Source: an uncultured Dorea sp.
GTDB taxonomy: Bacteria; Bacillota; Clostridia; Lachnospirales; Lachnospiraceae
Length of the DNA: 18,105 nt
NCBI GenBank assembly: GCA_934295165.1
Contig: CAKRAT010000043.1
Span: 1-18,105 of the forward strand
Direction: 5' to 3'
The notes under the pieces are model-generated. The model worked only from the letters and a program-made list of their open reading frames with translations. It was not told the origin of the DNA and ran no database searches. Both the position numbers and the translations under genes were made by a program. Below, piece by piece: positions 1-5,906 of this stretch (position 1 is its first letter; each line of letters starts with the position of its first letter).

Positions 1-37
1 TTGCACTGACAACAACAGCTAATTCATATTTGTTCAT
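1..37 (-). CDS. rpsF: 30S ribosomal protein S6, N-terminal fragment (cut by window edge)
   Basis: Only the first 12 codons are in the window, read on the minus strand from the ATG at 37. They give MNKYELAVVVSA, the usual opening of bacterial ribosomal protein S6, which binds 16S rRNA with S18 in the small-subunit platform. An AGGAGG-type ribosome binding site (about 46-52) precedes the start. The DUF951 gene just upstream on the same strand fits, because small DUF951 genes often sit beside rpsF in Firmicutes. The rest of the gene, and probably ssb and rpsR, lie outside the window. Confidence 0.8.
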   Translation of the reverse strand, partial: MNKYELAVVVSA

Positions 38-66
38 GTCGTCTTGCACCTCCTTCTGGTCTTTTG

Positions 67-91
67 GCCCCCGCTCAGCTTATGTGGGAGC
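67..91 (-). promoter_or_regulatory. Stem-loop in the rpsF leader
   Basis: A GC-rich inverted repeat lies in the 5' leader of rpsF: GCTCCC and GGGGGC on the minus strand, pairing with one G-U. A second stem, TTCTGTC/GACAGAA at 98-122, sits upstream of it. Leaders of rpsF operons in many bacteria carry an S6:S18-binding element that autoregulates the operon. I cannot confirm the conserved motif by eye, so the regulatory role is inferred from position. Confidence 0.3.
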
Positions 92-124
92 AAGGATTTC
101 TGTCTCTTATTTCAGGACAGAATT

Positions 125-153
125 ATTGTATCACGAGTTAGTATGATACCATA
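125..153 (-). promoter_or_regulatory. Possible rpsF promoter with overlapping inverted repeat
   Basis: On the minus strand a -10-like TACAAT (125-130) lies 17 bases after a poor -35-like TATGGT (148-153). The stretch is also an inverted repeat, GTATCA-N10-TGATAC (128-149), which could be an operator or chance. It lies between the DUF951 stop and rpsF, where a separate rpsF promoter would be expected. Confidence 0.3.
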
Positions 154-167
154 AAGTTCCGATTCTT

Positions 168-362
168 TCAAGCTTTTTTCTTCAAATCTTTTGTATTTTT
201 TTCTACTAATTTGCGCGCGATCATGATCTGATGTCCGCACCCCATACATTTGAGCCGGAAATCTGCACCGACCCTTAATATTTCCCATTCTTTACTTCCA
301 CATGGATGTGATTTTTTCATCGTTACCACATCTCCCACTTCGTAAATATATTCTTTTTTCAT
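168..362 (-). CDS. DUF951 family small protein
   Basis: A 64-residue basic protein matching the DUF951 pattern: an N-terminal 'VGDVVTMKKSHPCGSKEWE' block, then 'RVGADFRLKCMGCGHQIM'. The HPCG and CMGC cysteines (Cys21, Cys39, Cys42) are the family's hallmark and could bind a metal. B. subtilis YyzM belongs to this family; the function is not established. Its ATG overlaps the stop of the upstream sortase gene (TAATG), so translation is probably coupled. It ends about 130 bases before rpsF, a familiar Firmicutes neighbourhood. Family identity is confident; any role is unknown. Confidence 0.85.
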   Translation of the reverse strand: MKKEYIYEVGDVVTMKKSHPCGSKEWEILRVGADFRLKCMGCGHQIMIARKLVEKNTKDLKKKA

Positions 363-1225
363 TACTGCTGTGTCTCCTCTTCTTTCACACCTCTGACAAC
401 AAATCTGTGATTATCACTGGCACTGGTACATGTAGACAGCGTAACAATCGTGTCATTTGTCGTCACTTCCACACCAGTATCATATAAAGATGAATGTTTT
501 GTCATATCAAGAAAACTCTGATATTCCTCATCCGACTCAAACACAGTCTGATAAGTGTCCGACGTATCTATCACCTGTCCTGCCGAATAGATATGATACT
601 TCAGAATCCTTCCGTCTACTGTATATATGTAGAAATACGGATTCTGCTCCCAGAAACTTTTGGAATCATAATCCTGTAGATGACGGAACATAGATCCATC
701 TCTCATCCTGTGTCCGTATATGATGGAATTTTTATCAGAAAAATCCTTGTTATTATCTACATTCAGGAAAATCGCCCCCAGTGTATTCTCATTCGATGAA
801 AATGTCTTTTTCAAATACTTACTGTTATCTGTCCCCTGCACAACCGGATAATTAATCTGACTTGGTTCCTTCGGGAATCTGATCCATCCGATGGTGTCCG
901 GATTAATTGCCAGTAGTTTCTGAAAATCTACATGGAAACCATCTGATGCCCCTTCGGCACTATCTTTATTTTCATTATTATTCTGATCCTTCTGGTCTTT
1001 ATCTGTAGTCAGCACGAGTTTCCGCACCTTATCATATTCACTTCTTCCGTCCAGATAACCTTTTCCAATCTTATAGAGCTGATATCCCGACACACACAAC
1101 ACGATCAGTGCAATCACCAGGATAATGTCCGACAGAAGTGTTCCTTTTTTCTTTTTCCTTTTTTTGCGGTCTTTTCTGCTTTTATTGTCTGTCTCTGTAT
1201 GTTTATTACTCATTCCCGCTTTCAT
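362..1225 (-). CDS. srtB: Class B sortase
   Basis: A membrane-anchored cysteine transpeptidase that attaches surface proteins to peptidoglycan after cutting a sorting signal. Counting from the upstream ATG (287 residues), a Lys/Arg-rich cytoplasmic stretch (16-27) is followed by one membrane segment (about 31-47), a linker rich in Asp, Asn and Lys, and the sortase domain (about 102-280). The catalytic His172 (in YGHRM), Cys266 (in TLSTCT) and Arg274 (in NHRFVVRG) are all present, so it should be active. The motif 'INPDTIGWIRFP' is typical of class B. The start at 1225 sits almost on the GGAGG; the in-frame ATG at 1213 (MSNKH) has better spacing and may be the true start. No LPxTG or NPxTG substrate gene is visible here. 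It is followed with overlap by the DUF951 gene. The class is clear; substrate is unknown. Confidence 0.92.
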   Translation of the reverse strand: MKAGMSNKHTETDNKSRKDRKKRKKKKGTLLSDIILVIALIVLCVSGYQLYKIGKGYLDGRSEYDKVRKLVLTTDKDQKDQNNNENKDSAEGASDGFHVDFQKLLAINPDTIGWIRFPKEPSQINYPVVQGTDNSKYLKKTFSSNENTLGAIFLNVDNNKDFSDKNSIIYGHRMRDGSMFRHLQDYDSKSFWEQNPYFYIYTVDGRILKYHIYSAGQVIDTSDTYQTVFESDEEYQSFLDMTKHSSLYDTGVEVTTNDTIVTLSTCTSASDNHRFVVRGVKEEETQQ

Positions 1226-1275
1226 TCCTCCTTGCCGCTGCCTGTATTTATCAATTTTCCGAAATTAACATTCTT

Positions 1276-1305
1276 ATCTTACCACATCCGTCTGGGTTCC
1301 GTCAC
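1276..1305 (-). promoter_or_regulatory. Possible promoter of the sortase-DUF951 operon
   Basis: On the minus strand a TAAGAT (1276-1281) preceded by TG one base away resembles an extended -10. A GTGACG (1300-1305) lies 18 bases upstream of it as a weak -35. Its position is about 50 bases before the sortase start. Seen by eye only. Confidence 0.35.
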
Positions 1306-1347
1306 TTCCCTCATTTAAAATCTTTAGAAATTTTAATACTATGTTTA

Positions 1348-1375
1348 TTGATTTTCCGCATCCCCGGCGTATGAT
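1348..1375 (+). promoter_or_regulatory. Candidate promoter of the four-gene plus-strand run
   Basis: TTGATT (1348-1353) and TATGAT (1370-1375) are 16 bases apart and match sigma-A type boxes well. Transcription would begin about 25 bases before the first gene's ribosome binding site. Confidence 0.45.
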
Positions 1376-1415
1376 TAAATATATATTGTAAGTACTATTT
1401 AAGAAGGTGAATGAA

Positions 1416-1817
1416 TTGAAACTAAAAGACAGATTTATACGTTTTATGTACGGAAGATACGGCATCGATTCCTTTGGTAAATTTACCATATGGGGATCCC
1501 TGATCCTTATGCTGATCGCAGGATGGACACGCACCGGCATCCTCTCCTGGATTGCATGGGCCGGTATTATCTATTCTTATTTCCGGATGTTCTCTAAGAA
1601 CACTTACAAGCGTGCCACCGAGAATCAGAAATATCTGCAGATGACACGGGGCATCCGGACATTTTTCTACACACAGCGCAACCTGATGACGCAGCGTAAG
1701 ACACACCACATTTACAAATGTCCGTCATGCAAGCAGAAGATCCGTGTACCGAAAGGAAAAGGTAAGATCGAGATCCGCTGCCCGAAATGTAACACCAAAT
1801 TTATCAAACGAAGTTAA
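1416..1817 (+). CDS. Small membrane protein with C-terminal zinc ribbon
   Basis: About 133 residues. The reading frame is open from a GTG at 1407 inside the ribosome binding site, but the TTG at 1416 has an AAGAAGGTGA (1401-1410) at good spacing, so I prefer it. The N-terminal half holds one or two hydrophobic segments (around 'FTIWGSLILMLIAG' and 'GILSWIAWAGIIYSYF'), followed by a basic linker. The C-terminus is a four-cysteine zinc ribbon, CPSC and CPKC separated by a loop rich in Lys and Gly. Such proteins are common in Clostridia but uncharacterised. It ends 9 bases before the DUF5685 gene, so they are probably cotranscribed. Likely a membrane-tethered zinc-ribbon protein facing the cytoplasm; function unknown. 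Confidence 0.8.
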   Translation: MKLKDRFIRFMYGRYGIDSFGKFTIWGSLILMLIAGWTRTGILSWIAWAGIIYSYFRMFSKNTYKRATENQKYLQMTRGIRTFFYTQRNLMTQRKTHHIYKCPSCKQKIRVPKGKGKIEIRCPKCNTKFIKRS

Positions 1818-1826
1818 GGAGTCCCC

Positions 1827-2702
1827 ATGTTTGGTTATATTTCCATCAACAAAGCCGAGATGAAGTTCAAAGATTACGATGTTTATCATTCCTATTACTG
1901 CGGACTATGCAAAGTCTTAAAAGAATGTTATGGTAGAAGAGGTCAGGTGACTTTATCCTTTGACATGACGTTTCTTGTGATCCTGCTCACCAGTCTTTAT
2001 GAACCCGACACCCGGACAGAAATGGTTCGGTGTGTTGCACATCCCACACAGAGACACGCTGCAAAGACGAATGAATTTACCGAATATGCCGCAGCCATCA
2101 ACATGATATTATCTTATTATAAATGTAAAGATGACTGGAACGATGAACGCAAGAAGAAATCTTTCATTGCCGCAAAACTTTTGCACGCAAAGATAAAGGA
2201 TATTGAAAAACTATATCCCGTAAAATGTAAGGTTATCGAAGAAAATCTCGCCGGGATTTCAAAACACGAAGCTGAAAATGAGCAGAATCTGGATCTCATG
2301 GCCGGACTTTTCGGCAATATCATGGCTGAGATCTTTGCATACCGTCACGACGAATGGGAATCCTCTCTTCGTAAGATCGGATTCTTCCTTGGGAAATTCA
2401 TCTATCTGATGGATGCCTACGATGATGTCGAAAAGGACATCAAATCCGAAAGTTACAATCCATTCAAGGACGCGTATCGGAACGATCCCACATTTGCAGA
2501 TGACTGCCGCGGTCTTCTGACGCTTATGATGTCAGAGTGCTCCCGGGAATTTGAGCAGCTTCCGATCCTGCTTCACGCAGAGATCCTGCGTAATGTACTT
2601 TATTCCGGCGTATGGAGCAGATACACGGCTGTCACAGCAAAACGGCTTACAGAAAAACATCCTGACACTGAGAATAATACAACAGGAGATCAAGAACAAT
2701 GA
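1827..2702 (+). CDS. DUF5685 family protein
   Basis: A 291-residue, mostly helical cytoplasmic protein. The opening '[18 protein letters not shown]' and '[14 protein letters not shown]' (Cys25, Cys28) with '[11 protein letters not shown]' fit the DUF5685 family. Two Asp-rich motifs stand out: 'KDDWNDE' (Asp102, Asp103, Asp106, a DDxxD pattern) and 'DAYDDVEKD' (Asp199, Asp200, Asp204), the latter preceded by 'LGKFIYLM'. These resemble the metal/diphosphate-binding helices of trans-isoprenyl diphosphate and squalene/phytoene synthases, but that is my inference, not an established function. Its 3' end overlaps the J-domain gene by four bases (ATGA), so translation is coupled. Family fairly sure, activity unknown. 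Confidence 0.8.
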   Translation: MFGYISINKAEMKFKDYDVYHSYYCGLCKVLKECYGRRGQVTLSFDMTFLVILLTSLYEPDTRTEMVRCVAHPTQRHAAKTNEFTEYAAAINMILSYYKCKDDWNDERKKKSFIAAKLLHAKIKDIEKLYPVKCKVIEENLAGISKHEAENEQNLDLMAGLFGNIMAEIFAYRHDEWESSLRKIGFFLGKFIYLMDAYDDVEKDIKSESYNPFKDAYRNDPTFADDCRGLLTLMMSECSREFEQLPILLHAEILRNVLYSGVWSRYTAVTAKRLTEKHPDTENNTTGDQEQ

Positions 2703-3460
2703 CAGATCCATATAGTGTCTTAGAAGTATCCCGCGATGCTTCTGATGACGAAATAAAAAAAGCATACCGGAGACTCAGCCGGAAATACCACCCGGACGCC
2801 AATATTAACAATCCGAACAAGGATCAGGCCGAAGCAAAATTCAAAGAAGTCCAACAGGCCTACCAACAGATTATGAAAGAACGTGAATATGGTCCTTCCG
2901 GTAATTATGGACCATATGGACAGGGCGGGTACGGCTCCGGTCAGAACGGGTACGGAGGCTATGGTGACTCCGGCGGTTTTGGCGGCTTTGGTTATGGTCC
3001 GTTCCGCGGCTTCTACGGTGAATACCGTCAAGCCGGTAATTCCGGTCAGGAAAGTGAACAGGATCTTCACTTAAGAGCTGCTGCCAACTTCATCAACAAC
3101 GGCCGGTATCAGGAAGCAATGAACGTATTAAATGGAATCAGCGAGCATACTGCTCAGTGGTACTACTACAGTGCGATCGCCAATTCCGGTCTTGGCAACA
3201 ATGCAACAGCTCTCCAGCACGCAAAAGAAGCACTCCGTATGGAACCAGATAACTATCAATACCAGATGCTGGTCAACCAGTTTGAAAGCGGTGGAAGCTG
3301 GTACCGTCAGCGCCAGAATCCATATACAACTACCTTTGGCGGCGGCAGTGACTGGTGCGTGAAATTATGTATTGCTAACATCGTCTGCAACTTATGCTGC
3401 GGCGGCGGTATGTGCTGTGGTGCACCCGGCGGTTACAGCGGCAGCGGACATTATATGTAA
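2699..3460 (+). CDS. J-domain protein with Gly/Tyr-rich linker, TPR-like region and Cys-rich tail
   Basis: A 253-residue DnaJ-like co-chaperone. The J domain (2-60) keeps the HPD motif (His31-Pro32-Asp33) needed to stimulate the DnaK ATPase. Residues 64-108 form a low-complexity Gly/Tyr/Phe-rich linker. Residues 120-195 look like two TPR-type helical pairs ('[20 protein letters not shown]', '[15 protein letters not shown]'). The last 35 residues contain seven cysteines (220, 224, 230, 233, 234, 239, 240). It lacks the DnaJ CxxCxGxG zinc repeats and C-terminal substrate domain, so it is not the housekeeping DnaJ. The start overlaps the DUF5685 stop (ATGA), suggesting a shared task, perhaps delivery of that protein or a membrane client to DnaK. 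Confidence 0.9.
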   Translation: MTDPYSVLEVSRDASDDEIKKAYRRLSRKYHPDANINNPNKDQAEAKFKEVQQAYQQIMKEREYGPSGNYGPYGQGGYGSGQNGYGGYGDSGGFGGFGYGPFRGFYGEYRQAGNSGQESEQDLHLRAAANFINNGRYQEAMNVLNGISEHTAQWYYYSAIANSGLGNNATALQHAKEALRMEPDNYQYQMLVNQFESGGSWYRQRQNPYTTTFGGGSDWCVKLCIANIVCNLCCGGGMCCGAPGGYSGSGHYM

Positions 3461-3479
3461 ATTATAAAATCTCAATATT

Positions 3480-3504
3480 TTGCAGATATACAGCAGATCT
3501 GCAA
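3480..3504 (+). repeat. Inverted repeat in the gap before the flavodoxin gene
   Basis: TTGCAGAT and ATCTGCAA are perfect 8-base arms around a 9-base loop. No T-run follows, so it is not a standard terminator. It could be an operator or an mRNA processing hairpin between the J-domain and flavodoxin genes. Confidence 0.4.
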
Positions 3505-3534
3505 CAATTTGCAAATAGAAAAGGAGGAAGTCTT

Positions 3535-4053
3535 ATGCTGGATTATCTTGTTTTATACCAGAGTACATCTGGAAATACAAAGAAAATCGCTGTATCTATC
3601 TTCTCACGCCTCCCGGGCAACTCCAAAGATCTGATTGACATCGATACGGATAAGACGATCCCGGAGGCCAGAATCTATTTTATCGGATTCTGCGTTCACC
3701 GCGGAAGCTGCAGTATAGAAGTCAGTGATTTCTTAAGTGATTTAAGTGGCAAACAGATTGCCTTATTCGGAACATGTGGGATGGGAGATTCCCCGGAATA
3801 TTACAAAGATATCGCAGGACGTGTCAGTGCCTGGATTGAATCAGACAATGATTATCTGGGATATTTTATCTGTCAGGGGAAGATGCCTCAAAAAGTGCGT
3901 ATGAAATACGAATCTATGAGAAACAGCGAAAATAACGACTGGATCGACCGATGTATTAGGAACTTTGATCTTGCGCTCACACATCCGGACAGTCTGGATG
4001 TAGAACATGCGAAGGTGTTCGTGGATCATATGTTGGGAAAAATTGAATTATAA
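3535..4053 (+). CDS. Flavodoxin-domain protein, BilS-like
   Basis: A 172-residue flavodoxin. The N-terminus 'YLVLYQSTSGNTKKIA' is a beta strand followed by the phosphate-binding loop for FMN (STSGNT). Later blocks 'YFIGFCVHRGSC', 'IALFGTCGMG' and 'CQGKMPQKVRMKYESM' resemble the clostridial flavodoxin subgroup that includes BilS, the partner of bilirubin reductase BilR. No bilR is visible here, so the electron acceptor is unknown and I assign no symbol. The start is the ATG at 3535 behind AAGGAGG (3521-3527); upstream in-frame codons only read through the J-domain gene's end. It lies 74 bases after that gene and is followed at once by a strong terminator. Soluble electron carrier is the likely role. 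Confidence 0.8.
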   Translation: MLDYLVLYQSTSGNTKKIAVSIFSRLPGNSKDLIDIDTDKTIPEARIYFIGFCVHRGSCSIEVSDFLSDLSGKQIALFGTCGMGDSPEYYKDIAGRVSAWIESDNDYLGYFICQGKMPQKVRMKYESMRNSENNDWIDRCIRNFDLALTHPDSLDVEHAKVFVDHMLGKIEL

Positions 4054-4071
4054 ATACCACAGACAGTGTTA

Positions 4072-4107
4072 AAATCAGATGTACGGTAATTATACATCTG
4101 ATTTTTT
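4072..4107 (+). terminator. Rho-independent terminator of the plus-strand run
   Basis: AAATCAGATGTA (4072-4083) pairs perfectly with TACATCTGATTT (4093-4104), followed by a T-run. It lies 19 bases after the flavodoxin stop. Confidence 0.85.
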
Positions 4108-4153
4108 TATTATCTCAAATATATAATAGAAACAATATTGCATATCAGGGTAT

Positions 4154-4186
4154 AAAAAACTCGAAAACAAATTGTTTTCGAGTTTC
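4154..4186 (-). terminator. Terminator of the tRNA-Glu/tRNA-Cys operon
   Basis: On the minus strand ACTCGAAAAC and GTTTTCGAGT pair perfectly around a 5-base loop and are followed by TTTTTT. It begins right after the tRNA-Cys and faces the flavodoxin terminator, so the two converge in a 50-base gap. Confidence 0.85.
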
Positions 4187-4188
4187 AG

Positions 4189-4259
4189 AGGCGCCAACCA
4201 GATTTGAACTGGTGATAGAGGTGTTGCAGACCTTTGCCTTACCACTTGGCTATGGCGCC
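4189..4259 (-). tRNA. tRNA-Cys (GCA)
   Basis: A 71-base cloverleaf read on the minus strand. The acceptor arms GGCGCCA and TGGCGCC pair, the T arm carries GTTCAAATC, and the anticodon loop CTGCAAC presents GCA. CCA is not encoded. It follows the tRNA-Glu with 3 bases between. The sequence is identical to the plus-strand copy at 7899-7969. Confidence 0.95.
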
Positions 4260-4262
4260 AGA

Positions 4263-4334
4263 TGACTCCAACGGGAATCGAACCCGTGTTACCGCCGTGA
4301 AAGGGCGATGTCTTAACCGCTTGACCATGGAGCC
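4263..4334 (-). tRNA. tRNA-Glu (TTC)
   Basis: A 72-base cloverleaf read on the minus strand. The acceptor arms GGCTCCA and TGGAGTC pair with one G-U, the T loop has GTTCGATTC, and the anticodon loop CTTTCAC presents TTC. CCA is not encoded. It is the first gene of a two-tRNA operon with the tRNA-Cys. Confidence 0.95.
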
Positions 4335-4378
4335 AGATATTTATTTTTCAGTGTGTGTTTTTCACACGACCGAGATTT

Positions 4379-4407
4379 AATATATCATAATTCCATGGCT
4401 TTGGCAA
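4379..4407 (-). promoter_or_regulatory. Promoter of the tRNA-Glu/tRNA-Cys operon
   Basis: On the minus strand TTGCCA (4402-4407) and TATATT (4379-4384) are exactly 17 bases apart. A small GTGTG/CACAC hairpin lies between the promoter and the tRNA-Glu 5' end. Confidence 0.65.
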
Positions 4408-4455
4408 GTACTTTTTTTAAAATTTTTATTATTTTTGAATTTTGGATTTTATCTC

Positions 4456-4505
4456 AATTGCAAAGTTAAATTCCACCCTCTTGCAGAATTCACTTTTGCG
4501 CAATT
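4456..4505 (-). terminator. Imperfect hairpin at the dehydrogenase 3' end
   Basis: Starting at the stop codon, ATTGC, AAAGT and AATTC blocks pair in order with GAATT, ACTTT and GCAAT, with small internal loops. An A/T-rich tract with short T stretches follows. This may end the dehydrogenase transcript, but it is weak compared with the other terminators here, and reading through into the tRNA operon is possible. Confidence 0.35.
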
Positions 4506-5460
4506 ACATCTGGTCAGCTTTTTCAACAAATCCACGGATCACATCACAGGAATTGTGAAGCAGTTCTTTTTCTTCTTCTGTCAGGTCAATCTCCAGAATC
4601 TCTTCTATACCATTCTTTCCGATCACACATGGTACCCCCGCCGGAACGCCATGCTCTCCGTATTCCCCATCAAGCAATACAGATACCGGAAGAATTCTCT
4701 TCTCATCATGCATGACTGCGCGTGCGATATTGCTAAGTACCGCACCGATTCCGAATTCTGTGCAGCCTTTTCCTTCTACGATATGGAATCCGCAAATCTT
4801 ATCATCTGCACTGATCTGGGAAAAATCCATCTTTTCTTTTATCTCTGGATGTATATTCAGATATTCTTTTATCGGTATTCCAGCAATCTGTACATGTGAT
4901 ACAGGAATGAACTGTGAATCGCCATGCTCTCCCATACAATATGCCTGGATCGAATGACGGCTTACACCTGTGATCTCAGACAACATTCTGCGAAGTCTTG
5001 CGGAATCCAGAGATGTTCCCGTACTGAACACCTGATTTCCCGGAAGTCCCAGTCTCTTTCTTAAGAAATCTGCAATAATATCTGCCGGATTGGAAATGCT
5101 GATCAAAATACCATGAAATCCAGACTCTTTCAATGGTCCTACAATTGTATTCATCATCTTGATCGAATCATCGAACATATCTAGTCTCGTCTGACCTGGA
5201 AGTCTGCTCTTTCCTGCTGCCATAACGACGATCTGTGCATCTGCACAATCCGAATAATCACCTGCTCTTACAATAAAATCTCTGTCAAGATTCGATGCCA
5301 TATCGTCCAGATCCAGTGCCTGCATGGCCGCTTTATTCTCATCAATGTCTATATACACGATCTCGTCTGCCAGTCCCTGCATCATCAGACTCAGTCCGCA
5401 GTGAGATCCCACATGTCCGGCTCCTATAATTACAATTTTTCCGTTTTTAATATTTTCCAT
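4504..5460 (-). CDS. ldh: L-lactate/malate dehydrogenase family protein
   Basis: A 318-residue NAD-dependent 2-hydroxyacid dehydrogenase, normally pyruvate to L-lactate. The Rossmann motif 'IVIIGAGHVGS' (9-19) is followed by acidic 'YIDID' (36-40), which favours NAD. The catalytic residues are present: His179 in GEHGDS, Asp152 and Arg155 in LDSAR, Arg92 in the mobile loop. The residue at the classical specificity site (B. stearothermophilus LDH Gln102) appears to be Arg85 here ('KSRLPGQTR'), as in malate dehydrogenases, while Thr is kept in 'GCTEFG' as in LDHs. Gln172 replaces the His188 of the fructose-1,6-bisphosphate site. Start chosen from GGAGG eight bases upstream. It is divergent from pucR. 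The family is sure; lactate versus another oxoacid as substrate is not. Confidence 0.88.
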   Translation of the reverse strand: MENIKNGKIVIIGAGHVGSHCGLSLMMQGLADEIVYIDIDENKAAMQALDLDDMASNLDRDFIVRAGDYSDCADAQIVVMAAGKSRLPGQTRLDMFDDSIKMMNTIVGPLKESGFHGILISISNPADIIADFLRKRLGLPGNQVFSTGTSLDSARLRRMLSEITGVSRHSIQAYCMGEHGDSQFIPVSHVQIAGIPIKEYLNIHPEIKEKMDFSQISADDKICGFHIVEGKGCTEFGIGAVLSNIARAVMHDEKRILPVSVLLDGEYGEHGVPAGVPCVIGKNGIEEILEIDLTEEEKELLHNSCDVIRGFVEKADQM

Positions 5461-5565
5461 CTGCTTTTCCTCCGTCTTGATCCCAGGTACACCATCTCAG
5501 CTGGAAATCTTTCCCCGGTCAAGACAATCGTATCTGTTCTTTCAAAATATAACTATGCATTGAAA

Positions 5566-5594
5566 ATTATATCACGATTGGTAGTACCTGTAAA
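5566..5594 (-). promoter_or_regulatory. Promoter of the dehydrogenase gene
   Basis: On the minus strand TTTACA (5589-5594) and a perfect TATAAT (5566-5571) are 17 bases apart, about 100 bases before the ATG. It is the strongest promoter-like match in the divergent gap. Confidence 0.75.
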
Positions 5595-5617
5595 CAGAGT
5601 ATGCTCTGTTTTTTTAT
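5592..5617 (+). terminator. Palindrome over the dehydrogenase -35; operator or antisense terminator
   Basis: AAACAGAG-TATG-CTCTGTTT (5592-5611) is a perfect 8-base hairpin followed on the plus strand by more T. It overlaps the -35 box of the dehydrogenase promoter. No plus-strand gene needs a terminator here, so an operator is as likely as a terminator of antisense RNA. Confidence 0.45.
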
Positions 5618-5670
5618 TACATATACGGTTCACATAATGATATTTGCTTTCGAACACATGACAAACTAAG

Positions 5671-5704
5671 ACAGGAAAAGGCTCCCCGACCACTGTCGGA
5701 GAGC
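5671..5704 (-). terminator. Orphan GC-rich hairpin with T-run upstream of the dehydrogenase gene
   Basis: On the minus strand GGCTCTCCGAC and GTCGGGGAGCC pair over 11 bases with one G-U around a 4-base loop, and TTTT follows. No annotated gene lies directly upstream on that strand, because pucR is divergent. It could end a short RNA, or attenuate transcription coming from farther upstream. The gap 5461-5906 otherwise holds only the dehydrogenase promoter and the repeats listed here. Confidence 0.5.
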
Positions 5705-5760
5705 CTAGTCTTTTAAAAATCTAGAGAATGGATTTTTTAGAAGCACATTTTCGGGGTTGA

Positions 5761-5788
5761 ATATTAATTCTTTGTACTTCTAGTACAA
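5761..5788 (-). promoter_or_regulatory. Candidate minus-strand promoter containing an inverted repeat
   Basis: TTGTACT-TCT-AGTACAA (5772-5788) is a perfect inverted repeat. Its right arm read on the minus strand gives TTGTAC, 16 bases before TAATAT (5761-5766), a fair promoter. Transcription would run toward the orphan hairpin at 5671-5704, giving an RNA of roughly 80-90 bases. Confidence 0.35.
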
Positions 5789-5844
5789 TATAACACATTA
5801 AATTCATCATGAATATAGTTTTTATCGACAGATTTTATTCTCTA

Positions 5845-5865
5845 AATTGTGTGTCGTGCACAATT
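5845..5865 (+). promoter_or_regulatory. Inverted repeat before pucR, possible operator
   Basis: AATTGTG-N7-CACAATT has perfect 7-base arms. A TATAAT at 5881-5886, just downstream, is a good -10 but lacks a clear -35, as expected of an activator-dependent promoter. The repeat covers about the -35 region of that start, so self-regulation by the PucR-type protein is plausible but untested. Confidence 0.45.
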
Positions 5866-5906
5866 ATGATAAAATATATCTATAATACATTCGGAGGTCA
5901 GCAGAT

